Below, piece by piece: positions 9,097-17,716 of a stretch of DNA of 38,350 nt. The notes under the pieces are model-generated. The model was not told the origin of the DNA. It saw only the letters and a list, made by a program, of their open reading frames with translations, and searched no databases. Positions within the stretch are counted from its first letter, which is position 1. The number at the start of each line of letters is the position of its first letter. The DNA comes from Lentisphaeria bacterium. Lineage in GTDB: Bacteria > Verrucomicrobiota > Lentisphaeria > Victivallales > UBA1829. The stretch lies in assembly GCA_017541665.1 (NCBI GenBank), contig JAFXYP010000051.1:1-38350 (forward strand), written 5' to 3'. The translations under genes and the position numbers were made by a program.

Positions 9097-10002
9097 TCAG
9101 CAAAAGTTGACGAAAAGGACCTCCGGCGGACAGCAGATGCGTGCGTTGAACCAGGTCGCGCCGATGCCGGACGTCACATACATGACCGCGCCGGTCGAAC
9201 TGTGGCGGTACGCCCCGTATTCGAAGCGTTTGCCGAAGCGCGAGGACGTGAGGACGGCGCCGGCCCCGGGTAACCGGAACTGGCCGCCGTGCGTGTGCCC
9301 GCACAGGACCAGAGGGGCGTTCTTCAGCTTGTCCGTGGAGAGGACGGCCGCGGCGGCGTCGGGGTTGTGGGAAAGGATGCAGACGTCTTCGGAAAGCGGG
9401 ACCGCCGGGTCTTTGGTAAGGCCGTTGCCTTCTTTCGCGTCGTCCAGTCCGAAGAACCGGATCCCGCATGCGTCCTCGGGGGTATCCGTCAGGAGCTGGA
9501 ATCCGGCCTCGGCGAAAATGCCGCGCCAGTGCTCCTGGGTGATCCAGCACCGTCGGAGTTCCCAGTTGCCGCAGACCGCGAACTTGTGCGGGCCGGACGG
9601 GAAGGTGCGCAGGAAGTCAATGGCACGCCGGAGCCAGGCGGCATCCCCGACGAGGTCGCCGCCGAATGCGATGCAGTCCGGGGTCGGGATCGCCTCGAAA
9701 AGCTCCCGGAATGCGGCCGTCAGCCATTCCGTCCCGCCGTTCTGCCGGATGAAGGGGAAGAATCCCCGTATGCCGGCGAAGCGGATGTGGGGGTCCGAGA
9801 AAAACAGCAGGGAACGTCCCGCCAGATGCGACTTGGATATGCGCATGAAACGGATGTGCAGGCCGGACGGGAGCATGCGCGTTTCCGTGATGGACGACGG
9901 GGCAGGCTGCCAGAGCAGGGCCCTTGCGCGTTGTTCGGCTGTCAGCTTCGTTGACGGTTTCCGGACATGGATCCGGGAGTGGAACGAGGAAACGTCCGAC
10001 AT
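9097..10002 (-). CDS. Calcineurin-type metallophosphoesterase
   Basis: A 301-residue protein of the YaeI/YkuE-like metallophosphoesterase group. All metal-binding blocks are present in order: FFSDPHIR (DxH), FGGDLVGD (GDxxxD), VCGNWELRR (GNHE position, here with W in place of H), LSHNPD and CGHTHGGQFRLPG. Relatives hydrolyse phosphodiester or pyrophosphate bonds, some in lipid A precursors, but no specific substrate can be read. No signal peptide or membrane helix, unlike many YkuE relatives. The GNHE histidine replacement is notable because that His normally contacts substrate phosphate. It lies 24 bases after the greA stop and may be read from the greA promoter. Confidence 0.8.
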   Translation of the reverse strand: MSDVSSFHSRIHVRKPSTKLTAEQRARALLWQPAPSSITETRMLPSGLHIRFMRISKSHLAGRSLLFFSDPHIRFAGIRGFFPFIRQNGGTEWLTAAFRELFEAIPTPDCIAFGGDLVGDAAWLRRAIDFLRTFPSGPHKFAVCGNWELRRCWITQEHWRGIFAEAGFQLLTDTPEDACGIRFFGLDDAKEGNGLTKDPAVPLSEDVCILSHNPDAAAAVLSTDKLKNAPLVLCGHTHGGQFRLPGAGAVLTSSRFGKRFEYGAYRHSSTGAVMYVTSGIGATWFNARICCPPEVLFVNFC

Positions 10003-10026
10003 GGCCGGCAGGCAGAGGCGGCGAAC

Positions 10027-12219
10027 TCAGTCGCCGGAGAGTTCCCGGATCATTTCGGCGGGCAGGGGTTCAAGCTTTTCGATTACGCATTCGCCGAGGT
10101 CGGGCAGCTTGACCTTCTCGCCGACCTTGTGATCCACGAGGGCCTGTCCGAGCGGAGCCTTGTAGGCGACGCGGTTGCGATCGGCATCGCCGTCCCATGC
10201 ACCGAGGATGTAATAGGAGACTTCCTTGCCGGCGGCATCCTTCAGGAAGACGCGGCAGCCCGGCACGACCGTGTCGGAGAGCGTGACGTCGCTGAAATTC
10301 GTAACGTCCATGAACCCGAGCGAGCGTTCGAGGTCGGAGCGGCGTCTCTGGAGGAAACGGCGCTGTTCCTTGGCCGCATCGTATTCGGCATTTTCGCGAA
10401 GGTCGCCGAAACTTCTTGCATAGGCCACGGCTTCGGCGTTCTGCGGAATGAGGACTTCGACGAGGTTCTTGAGCTCCGCCTGCATGCGCTTCTGAGAGGC
10501 GAACGAGGCGAGCGGGGGCTGTTCGGTCGGGGTGGTCGCATTGATGCCGAGAAGTTTGCTTCCTTCTCCGCTTTCGATGAATTCCATGAATTCGGGGGAG
10601 ACGCGGCCCATTTTGACCATGACGCTCTGGAGTTCGCTGGTTTGCGTGCGGAATTTCTGGAGGCTGGCGGCGATGGACGGGATGTCCCCGTCGGCGTTTT
10701 CGACAAGGTAGAGGCGGAAATCGTTCTTTTCGCCGAGCAGAAGGCGTTTGAGCTCGCGCTGAGCGGCACCCCATTCCTTCAGCAGGTCGGGGCGGTTCAG
10801 GGCTGCGACAACGGTCTCCATGTCGACCAGCGAAGTGATGATCCTGGACTTGATGCGGTTCTTATTTTTCCAGATCCAGAGGCAGACGTCGGCGGAAAGC
10901 GTTTCCATCGCGGCGATCCGGGTGATGATGAGCTGGATCAGCGACGCCTCGGCGGATTCCCGGGCGGCAGCTTCCTCCTTTGTCTCGTTCTGGGGCTTTT
11001 TCTGCGGTTCGAAGAAGACGGACATGCAGCGGATCGGCAGGACCAGTCCAAGGGCGACGAATTCCTCCGGCGAGTAGATGGCGCGGGTTGCGGCCAGGAG
11101 TCCGTCGAGGTCCTTGACGGCAATCTTCGCCCAGATCGCGAGGTCCTGAAGCTGCTTCGTGTCGCCGGTGATCGCGGCGGGCCAGAAGGGGACTGCACCG
11201 CGCAGAGGCCGGAACATCGAAACAAGGAGTTCCGGGGCGGCGGAGAGGGAGAGGCAGGAAATGGATTCCGCGAGCATCTGGACGTCTTTCGGCAGAAGCT
11301 TGGAGCTGACGCGGATGAAGAGTTTTCCGAGTTTTTCCGCAGCCGCGGCGTCAACGCTTACTTTGCCGTCCTTGTCTGCGGATTCCTTCAGGAGCGTATA
11401 AAGCTCCAGCACGCTTCGGGAATCGCTGAAATGGCGTTTGCCGCCGGTGCCCTGGGATGCGGTCGCCGCATCCCACCAGGCCGTGAATTCCGCCGCGGAG
11501 AAGATGCGCGGCACCAGGAGATGCTGGACAAGCTCCTGAATCTTCTGTTCCGGGACGTCGACCAGCGCCAGCCGGTTCAGGATCCGACGGTATTCGGACG
11601 CGGGGCGGAGCGTGGCGCGGAGCGGGGAGACCAGCTCCATGAGCTCGGGAGTCGTTTCGAAGAAATAGGCGGAGACGACCGCGTTCGCGATCGGGATGGA
11701 CGAGCTGTTGGATCCGTCGATCGGGGTGACGGCGATCGTGCCGGTCACGCGGTCAATGCCGGTGATGCGTCCGCACTGTCCGGTTTCCTGCTGGTACATG
11801 ATCGCGGTCGAGCGCATGCGCTGAAGCTTTTTGAGGCGGAGCGCGACTTCCCGGACGCCGGTGTTCGCGTCTTTTGCCCCGAGCGCCTTGACGACGGCTC
11901 CGCTGACCAGATAGGGCGGGAGCAGCTTGCGGACGGCATAGTTCAGGGAGTTGCGGAACGTCGCGGAATCGAGGACGGAGATCTCGGCGAGCCGGACGCA
12001 GAGCGTAGCCTTGTCGACGGAGTTGGCGATCTTGTCATCCCACGCCTCGAAGAGTTCTTCGAATTGAGGCGCGGCGGCACGGAGTTCCTGAATGCCCTGC
12101 GGCCTGGACGGGGACAAGAGGTCGTTGACACGCGCAAGCAGGGCTTTGACGACGTCGTCGCGTTCCTCCAGTTGTGCATACAGGATCAGGTCCGGCAGGG
12201 AAAAGTCATTGATACTCAT
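10027..12219 (-). CDS. greA: GreA-type transcript cleavage factor with very long N-terminal domain
   Basis: A 730-residue protein whose last ~155 residues are a Gre factor. The coiled coil carries the tip motif GDLRENAEYDAAKE, followed by the FKBP-like domain (VSYYILG, PLGQALVDHKVGEKVKLP). Gre factors enter the secondary channel of RNA polymerase and trigger cleavage of backtracked RNA. The preceding ~575 residues are largely helical and have no domain I can name; an IDRVTGTIAVTPIDG stretch looks like a small beta module. A standard GreA is about 158 residues. Chlamydial GreA has a comparable unknown N-terminal fusion, which supports a PVC-type host. The ATG at 12219 follows GGAGA with nine-base spacing; an upstream in-frame extension lies over the promoter. 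Confidence 0.88.
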   Translation of the reverse strand: MSINDFSLPDLILYAQLEERDDVVKALLARVNDLLSPSRPQGIQELRAAAPQFEELFEAWDDKIANSVDKATLCVRLAEISVLDSATFRNSLNYAVRKLLPPYLVSGAVVKALGAKDANTGVREVALRLKKLQRMRSTAIMYQQETGQCGRITGIDRVTGTIAVTPIDGSNSSSIPIANAVVSAYFFETTPELMELVSPLRATLRPASEYRRILNRLALVDVPEQKIQELVQHLLVPRIFSAAEFTAWWDAATASQGTGGKRHFSDSRSVLELYTLLKESADKDGKVSVDAAAAEKLGKLFIRVSSKLLPKDVQMLAESISCLSLSAAPELLVSMFRPLRGAVPFWPAAITGDTKQLQDLAIWAKIAVKDLDGLLAATRAIYSPEEFVALGLVLPIRCMSVFFEPQKKPQNETKEEAAARESAEASLIQLIITRIAAMETLSADVCLWIWKNKNRIKSRIITSLVDMETVVAALNRPDLLKEWGAAQRELKRLLLGEKNDFRLYLVENADGDIPSIAASLQKFRTQTSELQSVMVKMGRVSPEFMEFIESGEGSKLLGINATTPTEQPPLASFASQKRMQAELKNLVEVLIPQNAEAVAYARSFGDLRENAEYDAAKEQRRFLQRRRSDLERSLGFMDVTNFSDVTLSDTVVPGCRVFLKDAAGKEVSYYILGAWDGDADRNRVAYKAPLGQALVDHKVGEKVKLPDLGECVIEKLEPLPAEMIRELSGD

Positions 12220-12280
12220 AAAGAGTCGTCTCCTTCGATATCGGTTGGTCAAATAGCATGTTTGTTTTATTAAACTAATT

Positions 12281-12309
12281 AATGTACACCCGATCCGGCT
12301 TTTTTTCAA
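12281..12309 (-). promoter_or_regulatory. Promoter of greA
   Basis: On the minus strand, TTGAAA (12304-12309), 17 bases, then TACATT (12281-12286) with GTG directly before it. The leader to the ATG at 12219 is about 55 bases. This placement rules out the longer in-frame start. Confidence 0.6.
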
Positions 12310-12321
12310 GTTTTTTTTCGC

Positions 12322-12347
12322 AAACGGACCATTTTTTCCGTTTTTTT
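12322..12347 (+). terminator. Terminator-like hairpin between divergent genes
   Basis: AAACGGA (12322-12328) pairs with TCCGTTT (12337-12343), followed by four more T. It points along the plus strand although no plus-strand gene ends here. It may insulate the flavoprotein promoter from antisense transcription, or be chance in a T-rich tract. Confidence 0.3.
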
Positions 12348-12350
12348 GAT

Positions 12351-12394
12351 TTGATTTTTTTTCGGGATGAAGTATCTTTTATTTTCTCCCGAAA
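12351..12394 (+). promoter_or_regulatory. Likely promoter and dyad of the BaiN-type flavoprotein gene
   Basis: TTGATT (12351-12356), a 16-base spacer and TATCTT (12373-12378) form a moderate promoter. The -10 lies inside the loop of an inverted repeat, TTTCGGGA (12360-12367) and TCCCGAAA (12387-12394). Arms flanking the -10 are a plausible operator arrangement. Confidence 0.4.
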
Positions 12395-12434
12395 CATTAA
12401 CCTGTTTTTTTCGCACCGCCCGGAATCCCTCGCC

Positions 12435-13676
12435 ATGGAATCATTCGACGTCATTGTCTGCGGAAGCGGACCCGCCGGCCTCGCCGCGAGCCTCGCCGCC
12501 GCTTCGCACGGAGCCTCCACGCTCGTTTTGGAGCAGGACAGCATGATCGGACGCAAACTCTGCGCCACCGGAAACGGACGGTGCAATTTCTCCAATACCG
12601 TGCATCCGCTCAAGTTCATGGCGGAATTCGGCCGCAACGGGCGTTTCATGGTCGATGCGCTGCGCGCCGCGCCACGGGAGTTTTTCCTGGACCTGCTGCT
12701 TCAGGAAGGCATCCGCCCGAAAGTCGAAGACGAAATCCATTATTTCCCGATGAACGGCAGGGCGTCCGACGTCAGGGATGCTTTCCTGCGGGCTGCGAGG
12801 AGAGCCGGGGCGGAGACCCGTCCGTCCGTCTCCGTTCGGCGCGTACTCATGGAAAACGGTTCCGCGGCCGGCGTCGAAACGGTTGGCGGCGAGATCCTCC
12901 ATGCCCCGCATGTGATCCTCGCCTGCGGCGGTACCGCGGCGCCCGCGCTCGGCGGTTCCGCATCCGGCCTGGAGCTCGCGAAAAAGCTCGGGCACAGTAT
13001 CCGCGAACCGGTCGCCGCCCTGGCGCCTGTCCACGTGGACGATCCGTGGTTTTCCGGACTCGCCGGAGTCACGGTGCCGGACGCCGAACTCGGCGTGGCC
13101 GTCGGGACCCGCCATGTTTTCATGCGCGGCAGCCTGCTTTTCACGCATACCGGTTTTTCCGGTCCGGCGGCGCTGAACCTCTCCGGCACGGTGAACCGCG
13201 TCCTGTCCGGCGGGGAGCCCGCGCACATCTTCCTGCGCGTGGTGCCGGACAAAAAGGAACAGGACCTGTTCGCGTACCTGGTAGACGAACGTGAGAAGGT
13301 GCCGGACCACCTGCTGAAAAACTCCCTCGCGCGCATCATGCCGCGTTCGCTGGCGTCGCTTGTCTGCGAACGCCTTTTCGGCGAGGATTTCCATTCCAAA
13401 CGCCTTACGAACGCCGGTGCGCACGAGCTCGCGCATCTGCTGGACCGTATGCCGTTCACGGTGTCGGCGCAAGCCTCCATGGACGAAGCCATGGCGATGG
13501 ACGGCGGCGTCCTGCTGAAGGAAGTCGATCCGCGCACGATGGAGAGCCGCCTGGCAAAAGGCGTGCATTTCGCCGGGGAAATCCTCGACCTGACCGGGCC
13601 GACCGGCGGGTTCAACATCCAGTTCGCGCTGTCCTCCGGCCGCCTCGCCGGGCTTGCCGCTTCCGGCGCGCTGTGA
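12435..13676 (+). CDS. BaiN/HI0933-family FAD-dependent oxidoreductase
   Basis: A 413-residue flavoprotein of the BaiN/YhiN (HI0933-like) family. Seen: the dinucleotide-binding start FDVIVCGSGPAGLAASLAAA, the family hallmark GRKLCATGNGRCNFSN, the central HTGFSGPAALNLSG, and the C-terminal FAD-closing motif GVHFAGEILDLTGPTGGFNI. Homologues are cytoplasmic, and some saturate C=C bonds, for example in bile acid dehydroxylation; the substrate here is unknown. I use the ATG at 12435, where the Rossmann strand begins a few residues later; an in-frame extension to 12282 is T-rich, low complexity and overlaps the promoter. No strong ribosome site. It is divergent from greA and convergent with the IS66-like gene. 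Confidence 0.87.
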   Translation: MESFDVIVCGSGPAGLAASLAAASHGASTLVLEQDSMIGRKLCATGNGRCNFSNTVHPLKFMAEFGRNGRFMVDALRAAPREFFLDLLLQEGIRPKVEDEIHYFPMNGRASDVRDAFLRAARRAGAETRPSVSVRRVLMENGSAAGVETVGGEILHAPHVILACGGTAAPALGGSASGLELAKKLGHSIREPVAALAPVHVDDPWFSGLAGVTVPDAELGVAVGTRHVFMRGSLLFTHTGFSGPAALNLSGTVNRVLSGGEPAHIFLRVVPDKKEQDLFAYLVDEREKVPDHLLKNSLARIMPRSLASLVCERLFGEDFHSKRLTNAGAHELAHLLDRMPFTVSAQASMDEAMAMDGGVLLKEVDPRTMESRLAKGVHFAGEILDLTGPTGGFNIQFALSSGRLAGLAASGAL

Positions 13677-13715
13677 TTGCTTTTCTCCGCCTCGCGCGAG
13701 GTCGAGACGGGCGGA

Positions 13716-14885
13716 TCAGTGCGGAAACAGGTCTTTGATCGGAGGCGGATCGGGCTGTTTCAGGCGGATGATCGTGTTTTCCAGCCATGCCCGGAACGGT
13801 ACGCCACGCGAACGGCATTCGTCGGCACAGATGGCCAGCACGGCGTACGGTTCGGCGGCGGGCGATTCCCGGTCCGCGTGCGACAGCTCCAGGCCCGGAT
13901 CATGGAGGAATTCGGAGAGGGAGCATTCGTGTTCAAGCGCGTACCGGAGCGTTTCCGCCAGCGGTGACTGCGGGTTCTGGAGCGGCAGCACTTCCCGGCA
14001 CTGGTCGAAGAATGATTCCGCGATTCGCGCCGATTCCGTCCGGGCGGCGCGGCGTTCGCGATACAGGTCCTCCGGCGCGCCGCCGATGCGGTTCGCGCGA
14101 ATCCGGGCATGGACCTCCAGTTCCCGGATCGCATGAATCTTCTGCTGGAACCCGTCGGCGATCCAGTCTCCGCCGGCTTTCGCCTCCTCGAACATGCGGA
14201 GGAGGTTGGCCCAATCGGGGATTGACCGTGCCGACATGGCGGCGCAGACCGGTGCAAGGAGTTCCGCCACGGCCAGGACCAGCCCGCGCAGAGCATTTTC
14301 GGAGATCACGAGGCCGGATTCCGTTTCCAGCAGACTGGAAATCGTTCGGAACGACATGCCCGCCATGAGATAATTCGTCACGCATGCCGCGAACGAGGCA
14401 TCGAACATCAGCGGACCGCCGGCCGGATCGGGAAACAATGCGGGCGCCGGTGCGGCTCCTGCCATTCCCGAATCGTCGTTCGCGACATACATCGAACGGC
14501 GGATCGTCCGCCTGACAAACGCCGGACGCGCCGCGATCGCCTCCACGGACTCGTATCCGGCGACGGACATACCGCCTCTTTCCGACGGCGGGAGTTCCAG
14601 CGTCACGTCATCGGCGGGGAAGTCCTCCGGCACATGAATCGAAGCGGAAAGATTGTATGGCGCGGCCGGTTCGCGAAGCGTTCCGGCCCTGTTGCCCGGC
14701 CTGTGAAGCGTCCGGGTGTCATCTTCATCCTGCCGCAAGAAAACCTCTTCCACGTCATTGGCATCGGATGCGGCATGTTCGTTGAGCTGGCGGGAAAGCC
14801 AGTCCATCCGCTTCTTCAATGCGGCGCCATTCTGCAGCCTGGATTTGAGGGTATGCTCGGATGGAGTGTTCCGGTCGGGCTGCAT
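13716..14885 (-). CDS. IS66-transposase-derived protein lacking the catalytic core
   Basis: An intact 389-residue frame that I align by eye to IS66 TnpC. Residues ~85-215 match the linker and helical part: DVTLELPPSE, ARPAFVRRTIRRSMYV, AAPAPALFPDP, FAACVTNYLMAGMSFRTIS, ENALRGLVLAVAELLAPV. Residues ~220-389 match the C-terminal part: RMFEEAK, KIHAIRE, SPLAETLRYALEHECSL, then FRAWLENTI to IKDLFPH. Missing are the CPxCG zinc finger, the whole segment with the first catalytic Asp residues and CWAHxRR, and the GRKNWLF block. No TnpA or TnpB gene and no terminal inverted repeats were seen. It cannot be a working transposase; it is either a decayed relic or a domesticated protein. The start (14885) has no ribosome site and lies 53 bases after uxaC. 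Confidence 0.6.
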   Translation of the reverse strand: MQPDRNTPSEHTLKSRLQNGAALKKRMDWLSRQLNEHAASDANDVEEVFLRQDEDDTRTLHRPGNRAGTLREPAAPYNLSASIHVPEDFPADDVTLELPPSERGGMSVAGYESVEAIAARPAFVRRTIRRSMYVANDDSGMAGAAPAPALFPDPAGGPLMFDASFAACVTNYLMAGMSFRTISSLLETESGLVISENALRGLVLAVAELLAPVCAAMSARSIPDWANLLRMFEEAKAGGDWIADGFQQKIHAIRELEVHARIRANRIGGAPEDLYRERRAARTESARIAESFFDQCREVLPLQNPQSPLAETLRYALEHECSLSEFLHDPGLELSHADRESPAAEPYAVLAICADECRSRGVPFRAWLENTIIRLKQPDPPPIKDLFPH

Positions 14886-14938
14886 GGAAGATGGAGCAGG
14901 GGGGTGAATCGTTTTGCGGGAAGTGCCGGGATCCCGGC

Positions 14939-16300
14939 TTACAGGTTGAAGAAAGCCAGCGGCCCGTCGTAGCACATCGTCTTCGCGAGTTTCACCGCGA
15001 CGGATTCCGGCAACTGCCCGGCCTCGACCATGCCTCCAAGCGTGGAGGAGAGGATCCTGCGGAACATCTCGAAGCGGGACCCGTAGCTCAGGAGCTTGCG
15101 GGAATCCGAGACCATGCCGGCGAATGCGCTCAGCAGGTCGACGCTGCCGATGTATTCCAGCTGGCGTTTCATCCCGATCGGCGTATCGCAGAGCCACCAG
15201 GCGGACCCGAGGCGGACCGTGCTGCCGAAGGCGCGGGAGAGGGCGGCCAGCGTGGCCTGATGCGCCTGGTCCAGGCAGTAAAGCACGATCTTCAGCCGGC
15301 CGTCGAACCGGTTCAGGAAGCGGATGAGTTTCGCCTCGTGCGACTGGAAGATGTCGCTCACGTCGCCGCCGGAATCCGGCCCGATCGAACGGAACAGCGA
15401 GTCGCGCACATCGCGCACCGCTCCGATGTGGAGCTGCATCACCCAGCCGCTCCGGCTGTTCATCTCGCCGAATTCGCCGAGCAGATAGTCCGCGTAATTC
15501 GCCGCTTCCTCCTGTGCCACAGGTTCGCCCGCGAGGGCCTTCCGGAAGGTTTCCGCCGCGGCTGCGGCATCGCCGGTTCCGCTGGACGCGAGTTCCAGGC
15601 CGTGGTCGCTGGCGCGGCAGCCGTTCTCCGCAAAGAAATCGTGGGACTGCTGAAGGACATTAAGAAGTTCGTCGAGGGTGGAGATCCTGACGCCCCAGCG
15701 TTTCCCGAGGCGTTCGATGTAGGCGGGGAATCCGGGTTTTCCGGCTTTCATTGCCATGTCCGGGCGCCAGGTCGGGCGCACGACCGTCCGCCCGAAGCTT
15801 TCATTGACCGTCCTGTGGTCTTCGAGCGTATCGGCGGGGTCGTCGGTCGAACACATCACGCCCACGTTCATGCGTTTCAGGAGCGCCTGCGGCCTGCTTT
15901 CCTCCTTCGCGATGATCTCGTTGACTTTTTGCCAGACGGTTTCGCCCGTTTCCGCGTTCAGCAGCTCCGTGACGCCGAGGAATCTGAGGTCAAGGTGAAT
16001 CCATTCGTACACGGGGTTTCCCGCGATCCGGTCGAAGACGTTCGCCATGGCGATGAATTTGTCATGCGGGGAGGCGGTTCCGGTGATCTTCTCCTCCGAC
16101 ACGCCCGCTTTCCGCAGGACTTCCCAGACATAGTGATCCGTGGCCGCGAAGAGCTCCCATGCGTCTTTGAAATTTTCATTGCGCGCGATGGCTGCGACGT
16201 CTGCATGGTTGTGCGGATCCAGGATTGGCAGTCCTTTGACCGATTCGAAAATGCGTTTGCCCGTTTCATTGCCGATGAGGTAATCCTGTCCGAGGAACAT
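14939..16300 (-). CDS. uxaC: Uronate (glucuronate) isomerase
   Basis: A 453-residue enzyme of the amidohydrolase-related uronate isomerase family. It converts D-glucuronate to fructuronate or D-galacturonate to tagaturonate, the first step in using plant or host uronic acids. Motifs: LPILDPHNHADVAAIA (metal-binding HxH), VMCSTDDPADTLEDH, TWRPDMAMK, WVMQLHIGAVRD, GSAWWLCDTPIGM and GMVSDSRKLLSYGSRFEMFRR. Full length. The ATG at 16300 follows GAAAGGA and the gene has its own promoter. No other uronate-pathway genes are in the window, so the rest of the pathway must lie elsewhere. Confidence 0.95.
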   Translation of the reverse strand: MFLGQDYLIGNETGKRIFESVKGLPILDPHNHADVAAIARNENFKDAWELFAATDHYVWEVLRKAGVSEEKITGTASPHDKFIAMANVFDRIAGNPVYEWIHLDLRFLGVTELLNAETGETVWQKVNEIIAKEESRPQALLKRMNVGVMCSTDDPADTLEDHRTVNESFGRTVVRPTWRPDMAMKAGKPGFPAYIERLGKRWGVRISTLDELLNVLQQSHDFFAENGCRASDHGLELASSGTGDAAAAAETFRKALAGEPVAQEEAANYADYLLGEFGEMNSRSGWVMQLHIGAVRDVRDSLFRSIGPDSGGDVSDIFQSHEAKLIRFLNRFDGRLKIVLYCLDQAHQATLAALSRAFGSTVRLGSAWWLCDTPIGMKRQLEYIGSVDLLSAFAGMVSDSRKLLSYGSRFEMFRRILSSTLGGMVEAGQLPESVAVKLAKTMCYDGPLAFFNL

Positions 16301-16351
16301 AGTGAATCCTTTCGTAATGGACTTGTTGTCAGGTTTCGGATTTGCGGAAAT

Positions 16352-16379
16352 AATATACCCGAAAACAGTGAAAATACAA
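16352..16379 (-). promoter_or_regulatory. Promoter of uxaC
   Basis: On the minus strand, TTGTAT (16374-16379), 16 bases, TATATT (16352-16357), followed by AT, giving the TATATTAT form seen at several genes here. It lies between uxaC and the end of the glycosyltransferase gene. Confidence 0.55.
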
Positions 16380-16405
16380 GCAGAAAGCCTGAAACGGAAG
16401 GCGGA

Positions 16406-17686
16406 TCAATCCGCAACCGGAGAGGGGGGCTCATCCGTTTCGGACGGAGTCACCGAGAAATCGTCGAAGTACGCCTCGCCGTTCCGGACGGATACGCCCA
16501 CCCGGAAACCGTCTTCCCGGTCCAGGTCGTCGACGGAAATCTTCGACGTGATCCGGAACAGCCTCTTGTCCGGGATCGTGAACGTCGCGACCGGCACGGT
16601 TTCCCGGCTGCCATTTTTCTCCGCTTCGAAGAAGATGCACACCTTCGTTCCGGTTTTTCCCTTTACGAGCATGGAATAGTCATATTTCCCGTTGGAAAAC
16701 CTCTGGTCGAACATCAGGCCTGCCGAACCGTCCGGGATGCCGATCCATACGGAACGATTTCCGTCGATGGCGCCGGATTCCTGCGTGTTGAATTCCGGCG
16801 GAAAGCCGTTGCCCGGCGCCGTGTGGAAAAAGGCGTTCCGGGGGGTCCGTATCGATTCGCCGGCGTTGCGGAGCATTGCGTATTGTTCCACATGTGCTTT
16901 GAGCTTGCCGTACGATTCCTCCGGTGAGTCGAGCTGCTCCAGACCGCCGTTTTCCAGAAGGTTCGGGCGAAGGGGCGCGATCCGGCTTTCGGAGACCGGG
17001 ACGCATTTGTTTTCGGACGAAAGGAGATAAACGTATTGTTTTTTGTTTTTGTCCGTATCATCGATCAGCGAGGCGACCTGCTTGTCCCGGAGCATTTCCA
17101 GGACGACGGGATCGTCCGCGATTGACCTGGATTCGACGTTGAAGAACACATCCGGGTATACATTCCGGTAACCGACGACGTAGTCGTGAATGTCTTTGTC
17201 CCGGATGGACGTGATACTGTCGCCCAGACGGCTTGCGTAATAGACCCGGCTGAAGTCTTTCCAGGACGCCACGTACAAATGTTTTTCCCGGGAACTTTCT
17301 ATGTCCTTGAACATTTCCGAAAGGATGCTGCTGCTGTAGTTCCTGAAAACGGAGTTCGTGTTCATTTTCAGGAAAAGGAACCCGGAGACCGCGAGCGCCG
17401 CGGAAAGCGCAACCCGGACAAGGACGTGTCTTCTCTTTCCCTGGATGAAGACGAGATACGCCGCGGAAACCGTGAGCGGTAGGATCAGACAGATGGCGTA
17501 CCTGGAGGATATGAGCCTGATCAGGGTCCTCCAGAAAATCATGAAGGCGATCATGGCAAGACAGGCATAAAAGATCTTTTCCTTCCTGACTTTCGCATCC
17601 CGCAGCATGAAAAACAGTCCGACCGCCGCCCAGATGAAGAGGATCAGATTGACCCCTTTGGGGATTTTTTCGAATGACTCGAGCAT
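16406..17686 (-). CDS. C-terminal half of a GT-C glycosyltransferase with beta-sandwich tail
   Basis: A 426-residue frame. Residues 1-115 hold about three to four membrane helices (GVNLILFIWAAVGLFFML, IFYACLAMIAFMIFW, YAICLILPLTVSAAYLVF). Residues ~130-240 form a soluble domain, and residues ~260-420 look like a galactose-binding or CBM-type beta-sandwich, with NLLENGGLEQL at its start and AYFDDFSVTP at its end. It is in the same reading frame as the upstream N-terminal half, separated by one TAA and ten sense codons. I therefore read both as one interrupted GT-C glycosyltransferase of the inner membrane. It has its own GGAG site five bases before the ATG, so separate translation of this half is possible. 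Confidence 0.65.
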   Translation of the reverse strand: MLESFEKIPKGVNLILFIWAAVGLFFMLRDAKVRKEKIFYACLAMIAFMIFWRTLIRLISSRYAICLILPLTVSAAYLVFIQGKRRHVLVRVALSAALAVSGFLFLKMNTNSVFRNYSSSILSEMFKDIESSREKHLYVASWKDFSRVYYASRLGDSITSIRDKDIHDYVVGYRNVYPDVFFNVESRSIADDPVVLEMLRDKQVASLIDDTDKNKKQYVYLLSSENKCVPVSESRIAPLRPNLLENGGLEQLDSPEESYGKLKAHVEQYAMLRNAGESIRTPRNAFFHTAPGNGFPPEFNTQESGAIDGNRSVWIGIPDGSAGLMFDQRFSNGKYDYSMLVKGKTGTKVCIFFEAEKNGSRETVPVATFTIPDKRLFRITSKISVDDLDREDGFRVGVSVRNGEAYFDDFSVTPSETDEPPSPVAD

Positions 17687-17716
17687 CGTTTCTCCAATGG
17701 CGTTCCGCAGCTGGGG

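Noticed and set aside
9967..12273. Plus-strand open frame of 768 codons over greA
   Set aside because: Antisense shadow of greA with no motif; it lacks a ribosome site.
14861..16927. Plus-strand open frame of 688 codons over uxaC
   Set aside because: Antisense to uxaC and spans its promoter and the end of the next gene; no domain seen.
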